DNA of 64,000 bases from Heterohyrax brucei. Its lineage: Eukaryota > Chordata > Mammalia > Hyracoidea > Procaviidae. Below the pieces are notes generated by a model. That model had not been told where the DNA came from and made no database searches. It saw only the letters and a program-made list of their open reading frames with translations. The stretch is from NCBI GenBank assembly GCA_028571685.1, contig CM053144.1, positions 101,834,171-101,898,170 of the forward strand, given 5' to 3'. Made by a program: the position numbers and the translations under genes. This document shows, piece after piece, positions 43,791 through 55,455 of the stretch (the stretch's first letter is position 1; every line of letters begins with the position of its first letter).

Positions 43791-46700
43791 ACACGACCCA
43801 TCCATATGTTGTCTACAAGAAACTCACTTGAGACCTACAGACAGGAACAAACTGAAAATTAAAGGATGGAAGAGTATATATCAAGCTAACAATGAACAAA
43901 GAAGAGCAGGGGTGGCAATTCTAATCTCAGACAAAATCAATTTTAATCTCAAATCCACGATCGTGGACAAAGAAGGACACTATTTATTGCTGAAAGGTTC
44001 AGACACAAGCAAGACTTAACTATATTAAATATTTATGCACCTAATGTCAGAGCACCTAAATATGTCGAAGAAACACTGACTACGTTCAAAGGAGAGTTAG
44101 ATGACTCCACAATAACAGTGGGAGACTTTAACACTCCACTCGCATTACTAGACAGATCATCTAGAAAAAAGCTCAGTAAAGATACAGAAGACCTCATTGA
44201 CACAATTAACCAACTAAACCTCATTGATATATACAGAACTTTCCACCCATCAGTCGACAACTACACCTTCTTCTCCAGTGCACATGGAACATTCTCCAGA
44301 ATTGACCCCGTGATAGGCCATAATGCAAGGCTCAACAAAATCCATACCATTGAATTACTGCAAAGCATCTTCTCAGATCATAAAGCCATAAAATTTGAAA
44401 TCAACAGCAGAAAAAACATAGATAGAAAGTGGAACTTTTGGAAACTGAGCAACATCTTGCTAAAAAAAAAACATGGGTTATAGAGGAAATCAAGGATGAA
44501 TTAAACAAATTCATGGATTCCAATGAGAAAGAAAACACTTCCTACCAGAACCTATGGGATACAGCCAAAGCAGGGCTCAGAGGTCTGTTTATCTCCATAA
44601 ATGCACACATCTGGAAGGAAGAAAGAAACCAAATCAAGGAACTAACTCTACAGCTTGAACAAGTAGAAAGAGAACAACAGAGGAATCCCTCAGGCACCAG
44701 AAGAAAGGAGATCATAAAGATTAGAGCAGAGCTAAATGAATTAGAGAATAGAAAAACAATTGAAAAAATTGAAAAGACCAAAACCTGGTTTTTGGAAAAG
44801 ATCAACAAAATTGATAAACCACTGGCTAAACTTACTAAAGAAAAGCAGGAAAGGAAACAAATAATGCAAATTAGAAATGAGAGGGGAGTTGGCACCACAG
44901 ATGTGACAGAAATCAAAAATATCGTAACAGAATACAATGAAAGACTGTACTCTAACAAATTTGAAAACCTAGGGGAAATGGACCAATCCCTTGACTCATA
45001 ACACCTACCCAAATTATCACAACATGAAGCAGAACAACTTAATAAACCCAGCACAAAGGAAGAGATTGAAAAGGTTATCAAAACACTGCCAACCAAAAAA
45101 AGTCCAGGCCCAGACGGCTTCACGGCAGAATTCTACCAAGCATTTAGAGAAGAGTTATCCCCAATACTACTGAGACTATTTCACAGTATAGAAAGGGATG
45201 GAGTACTCCCAAACTCATTCTATGAAGCCAGCATAACCCTGATACCTAAGCCAGGGAAAGATCCAACAAAGACAGAGAACTACAGACCGATATCACTCAT
45301 GAAGCTAGATGCAAAACTCTTCAACAAAATTCTTGCCAACAGAATACAACAACATATCAAGAAAATAATCCATCATGACCAAGTGGGATTCATACCAGGG
45401 ATGCAAGGCTGATTCAACATCAGGAAAACAATTAATGTGATTAACCACATAAATAATACAAAAGACAAGGATCACCTGATTTTGTCCATTGATGCAGAAA
45501 AGGCATTTGATAAAGTCCAACACCCATTCATGCTAAAAACTCTTAGCAAAATGGGCATAGATGGCAAATTCCTCAACACAGTAAGGGCCATTTATACAAA
45601 GCCAATTGCCCACATCATCCTGAATGGAGAGAGACTGAAAAACTTACCCTTCAGACCAGGAACTAGACAACGACGCCCACTCTCACCTCTCCTATTCAAC
45701 ACTGTGCTACAAGTTCTAGCCAGAGCAATTAGACAAGATGAAGAAATAAAGGGCATCTGCATCGGCAAAGAGGAAGTTAAAGTCTCCCTGTTTGCAGATG
45801 ATATGATTGTATATGCAGAGAACCCCAAGGAATCTATAAGTAAGCTCCTCAAACTGATAGAAGAATTCAGCAAAGTCTCAGGATACAAGATAAACATAAG
45901 TAAATCAGTAGGATTACTTTATACCAACAACGAGACTCTTAAGGAGGAAATTATCAAATCAATACCATTTACGATAGCCCCTAAGAAGATAAAGCGCCTA
46001 GGAATTAATCTAACCAGAGAAACAACAGACTTTTACAAAGAAAACTACAAGCCCTTACTACAAGGAACTAAGACAGACTTAGATAAATGGAAAAACCTAC
46101 CCTGCTCATGGATAGGAAGACTTAACATTGTGAAAATGTCTATTTTACCCAAAGCAATTTATTTATATAGCCAAAGCCAATCCCAATACAAGTTCCAGGC
46201 TCATTTTTTAATGAGATAGAGAAACAAATCACCAATTTTGTTTGGAAAGGGAAGAAGCCCCAGATAAGTAAGGTACTACTAAAGAAGAACACACTGGGAG
46301 GCCTCTCATTATCCGACCTTAGAACATAATACACTGCCACAGTGGTCAAAACAGCCTGGTACTGGTACAAGAACAGACAGATGGATCAATGGAACAGAAT
46401 TGAGGCCCCAGAGATGACACCATCTGCCTATGAACAGTTGATATTTGACAAAGGTCCTAAGACATTAAACTGGAGTAAAAACAGTGTCTTCAAAAAATGG
46501 TGCTGGCAAAATTGGTTATCCATCTGCAATAAACTGAATCAAGATCCATACTTACACCTTATACAAAAACCAACTCCAACTGGATAAAAGACCTAAATAT
46601 CAAACCTAAAACGATAAAGCTCATCCAAGAAAAGGTAGGAACAACAATGGAAGTTTTAATACACAATGAAGACAGACTCCAAAATCTGTCAAAGAAACCT

Positions 46701-47481
46701 CAATCAACAGAAGAGAAAATAGATAAATGGGAACTATTAAGAATCAAACATTTTGCTCATCCAAAGACTTTACTAATAGAATTAAAAGAACACCCACAGA
46801 ATGGGAAAAAATATTTGGCAACTCTATGTCCGACCGATGCCTGATCTCCATAATCTGTAAGATACTACAAAATATCAATAAGAAGAAGATAAACCATCCA
46901 ATTAAGCGACGGGCAAAGGAGATGGACAGACACTTCACTAAAGAGGAGATCCCGGCAGCCAAAAAACACATGCGGACATGTTCACGATCTTTAGCTATTA
47001 AAGAAATTCAAATCAAGACAACAATGAGATACCATCTCACCCCAACAAGATTGGCCATGATCCAGAAAACACAAAACAACACATGCTGGAGAGGCTGTGG
47101 AGAAAGTGGAACTCTCCTACACTGTTGGTGGGTTGCAAAATGGTCCAGCCTCTTTCGAAGGCAATCTGGCGCTTCCTTAAAAAAATGGATATCGATATAC
47201 CATTTGACCCAGTAATTCCACTACTTGGAATACATCCTACAGAATCAAGGCCTTTCACACCAGCGGACACATGCACCAGAATGTTTACCGCAGCACAGTC
47301 CACGATAGCAAAAAGATGGAATCAACCCAGATGCCCAACAATAGAAGAATGGATAGGTAAACTACGGTACATATACTCAATGGAGCACTACGCAATGATA
47401 AAGAATAACGATGATTCCAGGAAACATCTCCTAACCTGGTTTCAACTGGAAGACATTATGTTGAGTGAAAGTAGTCAGTGA
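43791..47481 (+). pseudogene. L1 ORF2 (endonuclease / reverse transcriptase), copy 2, broken
   Basis: The ORF2 start and about the first 33 codons are deleted. Endonuclease remnants are 43828-44019 (GWKSIYQANNEQRRAGVAIL) and 44118-44483 (GDFNTPLALLDR). The frame shifts near 44003 and at the A run at 44462-44471. The linker is open at 44429-45001, then stopped by TAA 44999-45001. The reverse transcriptase includes [19 protein letters not shown] at 45410-45412 (shared with copy 1) and a 260-codon open stretch 45437-46219 that keeps the catalytic [11 protein letters not shown] box near 45790. The cysteine knuckle is near 47085-47140 but is shifted. The normal stop after SESSQ is at 47479-47481. 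Confidence 0.93.
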
Positions 47482-48498
47482 CAAAAGGACAAATACTGTA
47501 TGAGACCACTACAATAAGATCTCAGAAACAGACTTGTGTATAGAAAACAAGACTCTTTGACAGCTGCAAGGGAGGGGAGAGAGTGAGGGTGAGGGGGGAA
47601 GGCTTAGTTTAGATAGTTTCTAGAAATCTAGTTGGGAGAAAGCGGTGATAGCACACATTAGAAACAAGAACAACATTAAGTGGACTTCAGCATAACTTGA
47701 GTACTCTTTCCATCTTAACCCAATATTGCAAGGATAGAGTACCTGGGGCGGGGGGCAGGGGACCACGCTCTTAGGCGAATTCCAGGCCAATTGGCACAAC
47801 CAGCATTTTGCTAAGAGAGCTCTCTGCACCCCACATTGGTGAGTGGGGTCTGGGGTCTTAAAAGCTGCCAAGCTGCCATCCGAGGACACAGCAAATGGTC
47901 CCAACTCAGCAGGAACGGATGCTCACTGAGGACCCAAATGACATGCGGTAAAGACAACGGAGAAGACAGACAGGTTCACAAGAGTGGGTGCCTACATTGA
48001 CTTAGGACCGGAAGAACCAGATGATGCCTGGCCACCAGCAGTGATAGCCATGATGGAGCTCACAGAGAGGATTCTCACTGGCAACACAAGAATAAAAAGG
48101 GGTGCATCATGAGATCTCCACTAAAAGACCTCAACTGTTGGTACAGGAGTTTTGGGGTTCCTCTGAGAGCAAGGCCCCCGGCCCTGATGCTGCCCTTTCC
48201 CATAAACTATAACAAAGGTCCACTCTTTGGACAGGAATGGATTGGACTTGGCAATGCAGAGTGACCACATATTGGAAGCACTTTGTGGTTCTATACATCT
48301 ATAGGATATCATCTTGCTGACCTCTGGCTGGAGGAAGGGGAGTGGACGAAGAGGAGGGGAAAGGAGGCTGTTTGGAGGATGAGACAGGTATGGAGCAGAG
48401 AGGAACAGTGTGCAGTCACCGGACAGGGAAAGCAGTGGAAGCTGCATATAGGTAGGCATGTCAATTTATACGTGAATGTACATTTTCACTCAGTCATG
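47482..48498 (+). other. L1 copy 2 3' UTR
   Basis: It contains the G-rich tract at 47570-47612, weaker than in copy 1, and an AATAAA at about 48501. Collinear with 13463-14460. Confidence 0.8.
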
Positions 48499-48667
48499 TT
48501 AAATAAAAATAAAAATAAAATAAAATAAAAAATGTGCAAAGTTTACGTTCAGTTAGAAAATCAAAAAAGAAGAACATGCTTGGCATTCTTTAAGCTGCAA
48601 GAACTGAAGAGAAAATTCAGTCCTCGAGTTGCAAATCTGGAGAATTCTATGAGCAAAATATTGAATG

Positions 48668-48829
48668 TCATCTGTTAAATCTGTTGCTATCAAGTTGATT
48701 CTGACTCATAGCAATCCTACATGACAGAGTAGAACTGCTCCACAGAGTTTCCAAAGAGGGCCTGGTGGATTTGAACTGTCAACCTGTTGATTAACAATCA
48801 TAATACTTGGCCAATATGCCACCAGGGTT
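48668..48829 (-). mobile_element. AfroSINE, short form, inverted
   Basis: The inverted tail AAGTTGATTCTGACTCATAG, then GCTCCACAGAGTTTCC and the inverted head GCCACCAGGG at the right. RTE sequence continues on both sides. Confidence 0.85.
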
Positions 48830-50432
48830 ACAGGAATCATCAACAGAAGATGGAAGGAATACACAGAGTCATTGTACCAAAAAGAACTGATTGAGGCTCA
48901 AACACCTAGGAGGCAGGACATGATCAAGAACCAATGGTACTGAATGAAGAAGTTTAATCTGCACTGAAGACACTAGTGAAAACAAGACTCCGGGAATTGA
49001 TAGAATACCACTTAGATGTTTCAACAAACAGATATAGCACTGGAAGTGCTCACTTTTCTATGCCAAGAAATTTAGAAAAAAACTACCTAGCCAAACAACT
49101 GGGAGAGACCCCTACTTATGCCTAATTCAAAGAAAGATGATCCAGCAGAATGTGGGAATTATCAAACAATATCACACTCAAGTAAAACCGTGCTGAACAT
49201 CATTCAAAAGCAATTACAGAAGTACACTGACAGACAACTCCCAGAAATTCAAGCTGGATTTAGACAAGGACATAAAACAGAGGATATCACTGCTGATATC
49301 AAGTGGATCCTGGCTGAAAGCAGTGGATGTCGGAAAGATGTTAACCTGGGTTTTACTGACTGCGATGGCTTTCAACTATGTGGATCATAAAAAATTATGG
49401 ATAACATTGGGAAGAATGGGAACTCCAGAAAACTTAATTGTGCCCACGTAAATACCTGTAATAGACCTATAATTGGTCATTTAGACAGAACTACCAGATA
49501 CTGTGAGGTTTAAAACCAGGAAAGGTGTGCTCTAGAGTTGTATCCTTTCACCATACTTATTCAATGTGTATGTTTAGCAAACAATCCGAGAAACCAGACT
49601 ATATGAAGAAGAACACTGTCTCAGGATCAAAGGAACTCATTAACAACCTACAATATGCAGACAACAGAACCTTACTTGCTGAAAGTAAAGAGGATTAAAG
49701 CATCCACTGACAATTATCAAAGACTACTACAATTATCAAAGCCTCCAATACGGATTACATCTCAGCATAAAGTAAACAAAAATCCTCACAACTGGACCAA
49801 TGAGCAACATCATGATATATAGGGAATACTGAAGTTGTCAGAGATTTTTTTTTACTTGGATCCACAATCAGCTCCCATGAAAGAAGCAATGAAGAAATCA
49901 CATGACACACTGCATCTGGCAAATCTACTGTAAAAGACCTCTTTAATATGTTAAAAAGCAAAGGCGTCACTTTAAGGACTGAGGTGCACCTGACTCAAGC
50001 CTCATATGCATGCAAAAGCTAGACGATGAATAAAGCAGACCAAAGAAGAATTGACACATTTGAATTATGATGTTGGTGAAGAATACTGAATATGCTGTGG
50101 ACTTCCAGAAGAATAAATAAATCTGCTCTGGAAGAAGTGCAGTCAGGATTTTCCTTAGAAGCAAGGATGGCAAAATTTCATCTCACATACTTTGGATATG
50201 TATCAGGAGAGACCAGTGTCTGCAAAAGGACATCATGCTTGGTAAAGTTGAAAGTCAGCAAAAAAGACTTTCAGTGAGATAGACTGACACAGTGGCTACA
50301 GCAATGGACTCAAATATAACAACTGAAGGATGGAGCAGTGCTTCATTTTGTTGTACACAGGGTAGTTAAGAGTCAGAACTGACTCAATGGCACCTAACAA
50401 CTATAACAACATTTGTTATAACTAGTTTTAGT

Positions 50433-50880
50433 TGTCAGCTCCTAGTTGTTTGGCCTCATCTAGTTTGCTGCTATGGAGCAGTTACATGTGATTAAATCAG
50501 CTGACCTTAGGTAAAGCAGATTACATTCCATGATATAATCTAGTATGATTCAATATAATCATCTTCCATAATGTAATCTAGGGAAATGTACTCAATCGGT
50601 TGAATGACTACCAACATAGGGCGTATTCTAAAACCTAATCACTTTGAGTTACGAAAAGGCCAGAATAGACACACATGAAGACATACATACATACCAGGAG
50701 GAAGACAGACACCAAGGAATACTAGGGATTGTCAGCAGACGTTAGAAACTATAAGAAACATTTACAGAAGGAATTGACACAGCTGAGACCTTGATTTTAG
50801 TCTCCAGTTTATATAAAATGTCTGTCCTTTAAACCCAGCCACTTGGGGTATTTGTGTTACGGCAGTACTTGGTAAGTAAG
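50433..50880 (+). mobile_element. MaLR-type LTR, probable
   Basis: It starts TGTCAGCTCCTAGTTG and contains TGATTAAATCAGCTGACC and TTTAACCCAGCC-like sequence before GGGGTATTTGTGTTACGGCA near the end, the common MaLR 3' block. The ends are approximate and I cannot see a clear duplication. Confidence 0.6.
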
Positions 50881-51179
50881 ATTATTCTTGCTGTATTTAA
50901 TTCTTTATTTCCCACTTTCTCACAGCACATTTTAAACTGATTCTTTCCATTATATCCTTAAACTAACTAGAAAAGATCATCTATAACATCCTAATATGCA
51001 ATGGTCAATTTAACTTTTCTCTCACTTAAACTGCCTATACTATTTACTCCTGTTCTAACAGGAACCATCTCTCCCTGTGGCTATATAACTCCACTTTCTA
51101 CTTCTCCTCTTCCTACTCTGATCTTTACTAGCTAATATTCTCACTAGGTCTTGCAACAGCTAAATCCTAACTACTCTAA
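50881..51179. other. Unassigned spacer
   Basis: Nothing is recognised. Confidence 0.4.
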
Positions 51180-51392
51180 TGTTTACTGAGCACTTTCTAT
51201 GTGCGACACACTATGCTAATATTCTGCATGTATTCTATCCCTTTAAGCTTTAAACTGTATTAGCTAGGTAGGATTATTTGATACATGATTCTATAGCTGG
51301 TGAAACTAAAACTCAAAAGACATAAAGTATTTTACTGAATTTTACAAAAGCAATTGATAACAGAACTAGCACTCAAACTTAGGAAAGTGATA
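51180..51392 (-). repeat. MIR SINE, inverted
   Basis: TTTACTGAGCACTTTCTATG, TGCATGTATTCTATCCCTTT and GGTGAAACTAAAACTCAAAA match the inverted MIR. Confidence 0.7.
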
Positions 51393-51407
51393 TAAGTTTC
51401 TGCTTTT

Positions 51408-52492
51408 TAGTGGAGTTTTCAGGGTACACCTCTTTCTGTTCTCATGTTGCCAGTGAGACTCAGCTTTGTGAGCCCTGTCACAGCTGTCACTGGTGGTGGC
51501 CAGTCACCATCTGGTTCCTCTGGTCACATGTTGATATAGTCACCCATTCACATGGGTCTTTCTGTCTCCTGAGTTCTCTTTTCCCCAAGTCATTTTGGTC
51601 CTTGGTGATCATCTATTCCTGCTGAGCTGGGACCACATGGCGTACCTCAGATGGCAGCTTGCTAGCTTTTAAGATCACAGATGCCACTCACCAATATGGG
51701 GTGGAGAAGACTTTCTTAGCAATATGCTAGTTATGCCAATTGGCCTTGATGTTCCCTGACAGCATGGTCCCTAGACTCCCATCCCTGCTACTGTGCCCTT
51801 GCAATATTGGGTAAAGATTGGAAGAGTATTCAGTTTATGACGAAGTCTAGTTAAATTGATCTTCTTTCTAACATATGCTGTCACTGATTTCACCCAACCA
51901 AATTTCTATCAACTATCTAATCTATATCCAGCCTTCTCCCTCCCGCCCCTCCCTTGCAGCCATCAAAGAATCTTCTCTTCTGTACATGAGTCTGTTTTTA
52001 AGTCCCTACAGCAGGTGTCTCATACAATATTCATCCTTGTGCTGCTGACTGATTTCACTCAACATAAAGTCTTCCAGTTGAAACTAAGTTATGAGATGTT
52101 TTCTAAAATCATCATGGTCCGCAGGCCTCGGGGTTCCCCTGGGAGCATGGCCCCTAGACCTGATGCTGCCCCTTCCATAAATCATTACTGAGGTCAATGC
52201 CTTGGACAGGAATGGATTGGACTCAGTGACACAGAGTGACCATATCATGTGTGCACTTTATGATTCCATGCATCTATAGGATGTCATCCTACCGGCCTCT
52301 TAATAGAGGGGAGTGGAGGGGGTAGAGAAGAGGGGACAGGAGATTGTTAAGAGGATATGACATGTATAGAACAGAAAGGAGGAGTGTGCTGTCATCAGGC
52401 AAGGAGAGCAGTAGGAGTTTCCTGTAGGCAGACATGCAAATTTAAACTGGACTGTACACTTTCACTCAATCACACTAAATTAAAAGAGAGAG
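51408..52492 (+). mobile_element. L1 3' end with 5' inversion (twin-primed insertion)
   Basis: The left part (51408 to about 52112) is inverted: it reads the ORF2 end and 3' UTR backwards, ending in the codons before the ORF2 stop (AACATAAAGTCTTCCAGTTG). The right part (about 52112-52492) is direct and continues the 3' UTR (GGGGTTCCCCTGGGAGCATG) to CACTCAATCACACTAAATTA. Both parts lie between perfect 13-bp repeats AGTTTCTGCTTTT (51395-51407, 52493-52505). One insertion event by twin priming explains the structure. Confidence 0.92.
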
Positions 52493-52573
52493 AGTTTCTG
52501 CTTTTAAAGTCTATTCTACACACTTCTATGGCTTTATTGACTATGTTAAACTAATATAACCTTGTGTCATTCA

Positions 52574-52728
52574 GTTAGAGCCCTGATGGCATAGTGATTA
52601 AGCTCTTGCCTACTAACCAAAATGTTGGCAGTTCAAACTGTCCAGCTAATCCTTGGAAATCCTATGGGGCAGTTTAATCTGTCCTACATGTTGCTATAAG
52701 TCAAAGTCAACTCAATGGTTTACATCTA
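52574..52728 (+). mobile_element. AfroSINE, short form
   Basis: AGCCCTGATGGCATAGTGAT, then ACTAACCAAAATGTTGGCAG, CTATGGGGCAGTTTAATC and a decayed tail ATGTTGCTATAAGTCAAAG. Confidence 0.85.
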
Positions 52729-53339
52729 GTTATATAATTGGATTATATGTTGTTGGAAGCAATGGAAACTGATTTATACAATCTGGAAAGGAGTATGTGG
52801 TAAGAGTATTAGGTAATCCAGATAATTGACGGAAAAGCTGAATTATTGAGTTTAAAAGAGATAAATCTAGATGGACTGCAGCATCAGGGTTGTCAGAATT
52901 GAGCAACAGTCTCATCAAAGTCCAGTCATTTGAATGAGTCAGCTGCAAATTATTTCAGTTCCTTGGACAACTGAAATTGCAGAAAATGAGTACCACTTTG
53001 GCCTGGCTGGAACTCATACCAGTCTGAGGGTTAGGAACAGAACATGCTGACTGATAATCCAACCTGGTTGCATCCAAGGAGGAAAATTAATGTCCGTAGA
53101 GCAAAAAAGAATGAAAGAAAGAAAAAATAGACACACAGATGCAAAATAACAAACGTCCACTCTACTTTGAGTCTTTAACTCAACCTTCTTTCCTAAACTG
53201 CACACTCAGATATTCCATGAATGTCCTCTATATAAAGTCCTAAACACATTGGTGTCCACTTGCTCCTACTTATTTGGGTAAAAGTCTACCTTACAGATAG
53301 TTCTTCTGTTGTACTGTTCACTCTAGGCCAAAACTAAAT
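52729..53339. other. Unassigned spacer
   Basis: No gene seen. The repeat content, if any, is too old for me to name. Confidence 0.4.
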
Positions 53340-53475
53340 ACCATTCTCTGTCCTTATAGAAACTGGTCTCATCCATTACATTGTGTTCTTCTTTATACCC
53401 CTAACACTCAGCAAGGTGCCATGTATGTAGCAGGTGTTCAATAAATGCTTGCTACCTGAAGAATGAATCAAAACT
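53340..53475 (+). repeat. L2 3' end
   Basis: AAGGTGCCATGTATGTAGCA, GGTGTTCAATAAATGCTTGC and GAAGAATGAATC match the L2 3' terminus. Confidence 0.65.
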
Positions 53476-53504
53476 ACATACTTGAAAGAAATTAAAGAAT
53501 TGAA

Positions 53505-54060
53505 AGTTTATATAGAGTAAGACCTAGAACAACAAAAGATCTTGTTGAGCTGAATGAGCCTAAAGAATATTATAAGTTTTCAAAGAGTAAATGTCAACCT
53601 AATTATGTCCATTAGTGTATGATATCTTCAAAAGAATGGAGTTAGTCTATTGCACATGACACTGATCAGACCACATCTGGAGTATTACTATTTCTTGTGA
53701 CCACATTTTAAGGAGAATATTGAAACATTTCAAAGGTTTGGAAATGGTGTAAGATGAAAAGAAAGTTAAATTGAACAAGAAATGCTTATAACTGCAAAGA
53801 CAAAATTAAGAGAGTTGATCACTGTAATTATTCAAGAGGCCCTATGGAGAACAGAATGGATCTGGTACATCTACAGATAAAATAAGGATAAATAGATTAA
53901 AAAAAAAATTAAAGAGTTGATCACAGATGGAGTAACTTCCTTTTAACATAGCAGGACTCCTATAAATTGGAAGTACTCAAATGCTGGGGTATTGTTAAAG
54001 GAATTTCTTCATTGCTTAATAGGCTCATTAGATGTCAGAAAGTCAAATATCTTTAGGAAT
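53505..54060 (+). repeat. CR1/L3-clade LINE remnant
   Basis: ACTGATCAGACCACATCTGG, AGTATTACTATTTCTTGTG and ACCACATTTTAAGGAGAATA follow the order of the reverse-transcriptase end of CR1/L3 elements. It is old and non-coding. Confidence 0.55.
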
Positions 54061-54402
54061 AAAAATTAATGAATAAAATAGGTTGGTTATAATATGGCAA
54101 AAATTTTTATGGAATTAATATTTTTAAAGCATTATGAGGATCAAATATAACAAATAAGAGAGCTGAATTCTGCTCCTGGACTGTCAACTTGTAATCAAAG
54201 GACTAGACCTTTCAGATAATTCCTGACTTGAGGGTTCAGTCTTAAATGGTTAGACTGCTACAAGAGATTGTTTATGAAGTTTACATGTACAAAGAATTGT
54301 GGGAATGATTCTACTGTTAAGAAATTTCATCAGGAACAAGAAAAGTTATTAGTACTACTCTTAATTATAATGAACTTACTATGAATTTGGTAGAAGTAAA
54401 TA
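54061..54402. other. Unassigned spacer
   Basis: AT-rich, with nothing recognised. Confidence 0.4.
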
Positions 54403-54939
54403 TGCTATAGTAGGCTTAATAATGGTCTCCTAAAGATGTGCATGTTCTAATCCCCAGAATTTCTATATATTTTCTTAAATAGCTAAAAGGATTTTGCAGT
54501 TGTGATTAAAGTTAAAGACATTGAGATGAGAGTAATATCCTAGATTATTTGTATAGGCTCTGGAAGATATAAAAGACAAGTGTTATGAATTGAACTATAT
54601 CCCCAAAATGATGTCCTGTAAATTGTAACCTTTGTACTTCTTGTTATAATCTCACCGAATGGGTTGCCTTTTTTATGTTAATGAGACAGGATCAAGATAA
54701 GGAGTATATTTTTTATGAGCTATATAAAAGAGAATAAATACAAGCTAGATGCAGAGATGGGGAAAACTGATACCAAGTCACATACAGCTCCCCAAGGAAC
54801 CAGGAAACAATCTAAAGGGACAAGGAACTTCTCCCAATGTCCTAGAGCTGGCACCCTGAATTGTAACATCTAGCCGAGCAAATAATTACTCGCCAAGCAA
54901 ATAATCTCAGAAGCTGGATTATACGAAGAAGAAAGAGGC

Positions 54940-55386
54940 ATGCAGATTGGAGGACGACTCATTAACAACCTGTGTTACGCAGATGACACTACCGTACTTG
55001 CTGGAAATGAAGAAAATTTGAGGCACTTACTGATGAGGATCAAGGATCACAGCCTTCAGTACAGATTGAACCTCAACACCGGGGAAACAAAAATCCTCAT
55101 AACTGGACCTATAAGCAACATTGTCATAAATGGAGAAAGAACTGAGACTGTCAAAGATTTCATTTTCCTTCGGTCTATAATCAATGCCCTTGGAAGCAAT
55201 AGTCAAGAAATCAACAGACACATTGCCCCAGGAAAACCTGCTACAAAGGACCTCTTCCTCTTCAAAGTATTCAAAAGTAAGGATGTCACCTTGAAGACTA
55301 AAATGCACTTGACCCAAACCATGGTATTTTCAATTGCATCACGTGCATATGAAAGCTGGACTATGAACAAAGACAAGAAGAACTGA
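54940..55386 (+). pseudogene. RTE reverse-transcriptase fragment with intact YADD
   Basis: 148 codons are open, starting MQIGGRLINNLCYADDTTVL. The catalytic YADD is intact, unlike in the copies at 1207 (CYKNN) and about 19978 (NADD). ITGPISNIVINGER and MVFSIASRAYESWTMNKDKK follow, matching the RTE palm-to-thumb region. The upstream fingers/palm is missing because of 5' truncation, so there is no function. It ends at TGA 55384-55386, near where RTE copies normally continue. Confidence 0.85.
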
Positions 55387-55455
55387 TGCCTTTGAATTGT
55401 GGTGTTGGAGAAGAATGTTGAATGTATCATGGATCACCCAAAGAACAAACAGATC

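Larger units (their letters stand above)
41821..48529 (+). mobile_element. L1 LINE copy 2, full-length ends, internal deletion, inactive
   Basis: It starts with GGGGGGCGGAGTCAAGATGC, a typical full-length L1 5' end, and ends with an AATAAAAATAAAAATAAAAT tail. AAATGTGCA flanks both sides (41812-41820, 48530-48538) as a target-site duplication. It belongs to the same subfamily as copy 1 with close similarity throughout. A 507-bp deletion relative to copy 1 removes the ORF1 end, the spacer and the ORF2 start. ORF1 and ORF2 are further broken, so it is not autonomous. Confidence 0.95.
41062..50405 (+). mobile_element. RTE-clade LINE split by a full-length L1
   Basis: RTE sequence begins in the endonuclease (ACGCACAAACTACTAAGTCC) just after a T-rich tract. 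It runs to 41811, is broken by L1 copy 2 (41821-48529), and resumes at 48531 with the next RTE bases (ATGTGCAAAG). It continues past an AfroSINE (48668-48829) to the tail CACCTAACAACTATAACAAC. Without insertions it is about 2.5 kb. Remnant frames include 49118-49390 (AGFRQGHKTEDITADIKWIL, the RT region). All are dead. It gives a clear order of events: RTE first, then L1 and SINE. Confidence 0.92.

Noticed and set aside
43242-43791. Splicing as the cause of the missing 507 bp in L1 copy 2
   Set aside because: The left break in copy 1 is TTTTAGAACC, with no GT donor, and a 3-bp microhomology explains the join.
44542-45123. 193-codon open frame on the minus strand
   Set aside because: It is antisense to the A-rich linker of L1 ORF2. 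A-rich coding sequence has few stops on the opposite strand, and the sense-strand match to L1 is clear.
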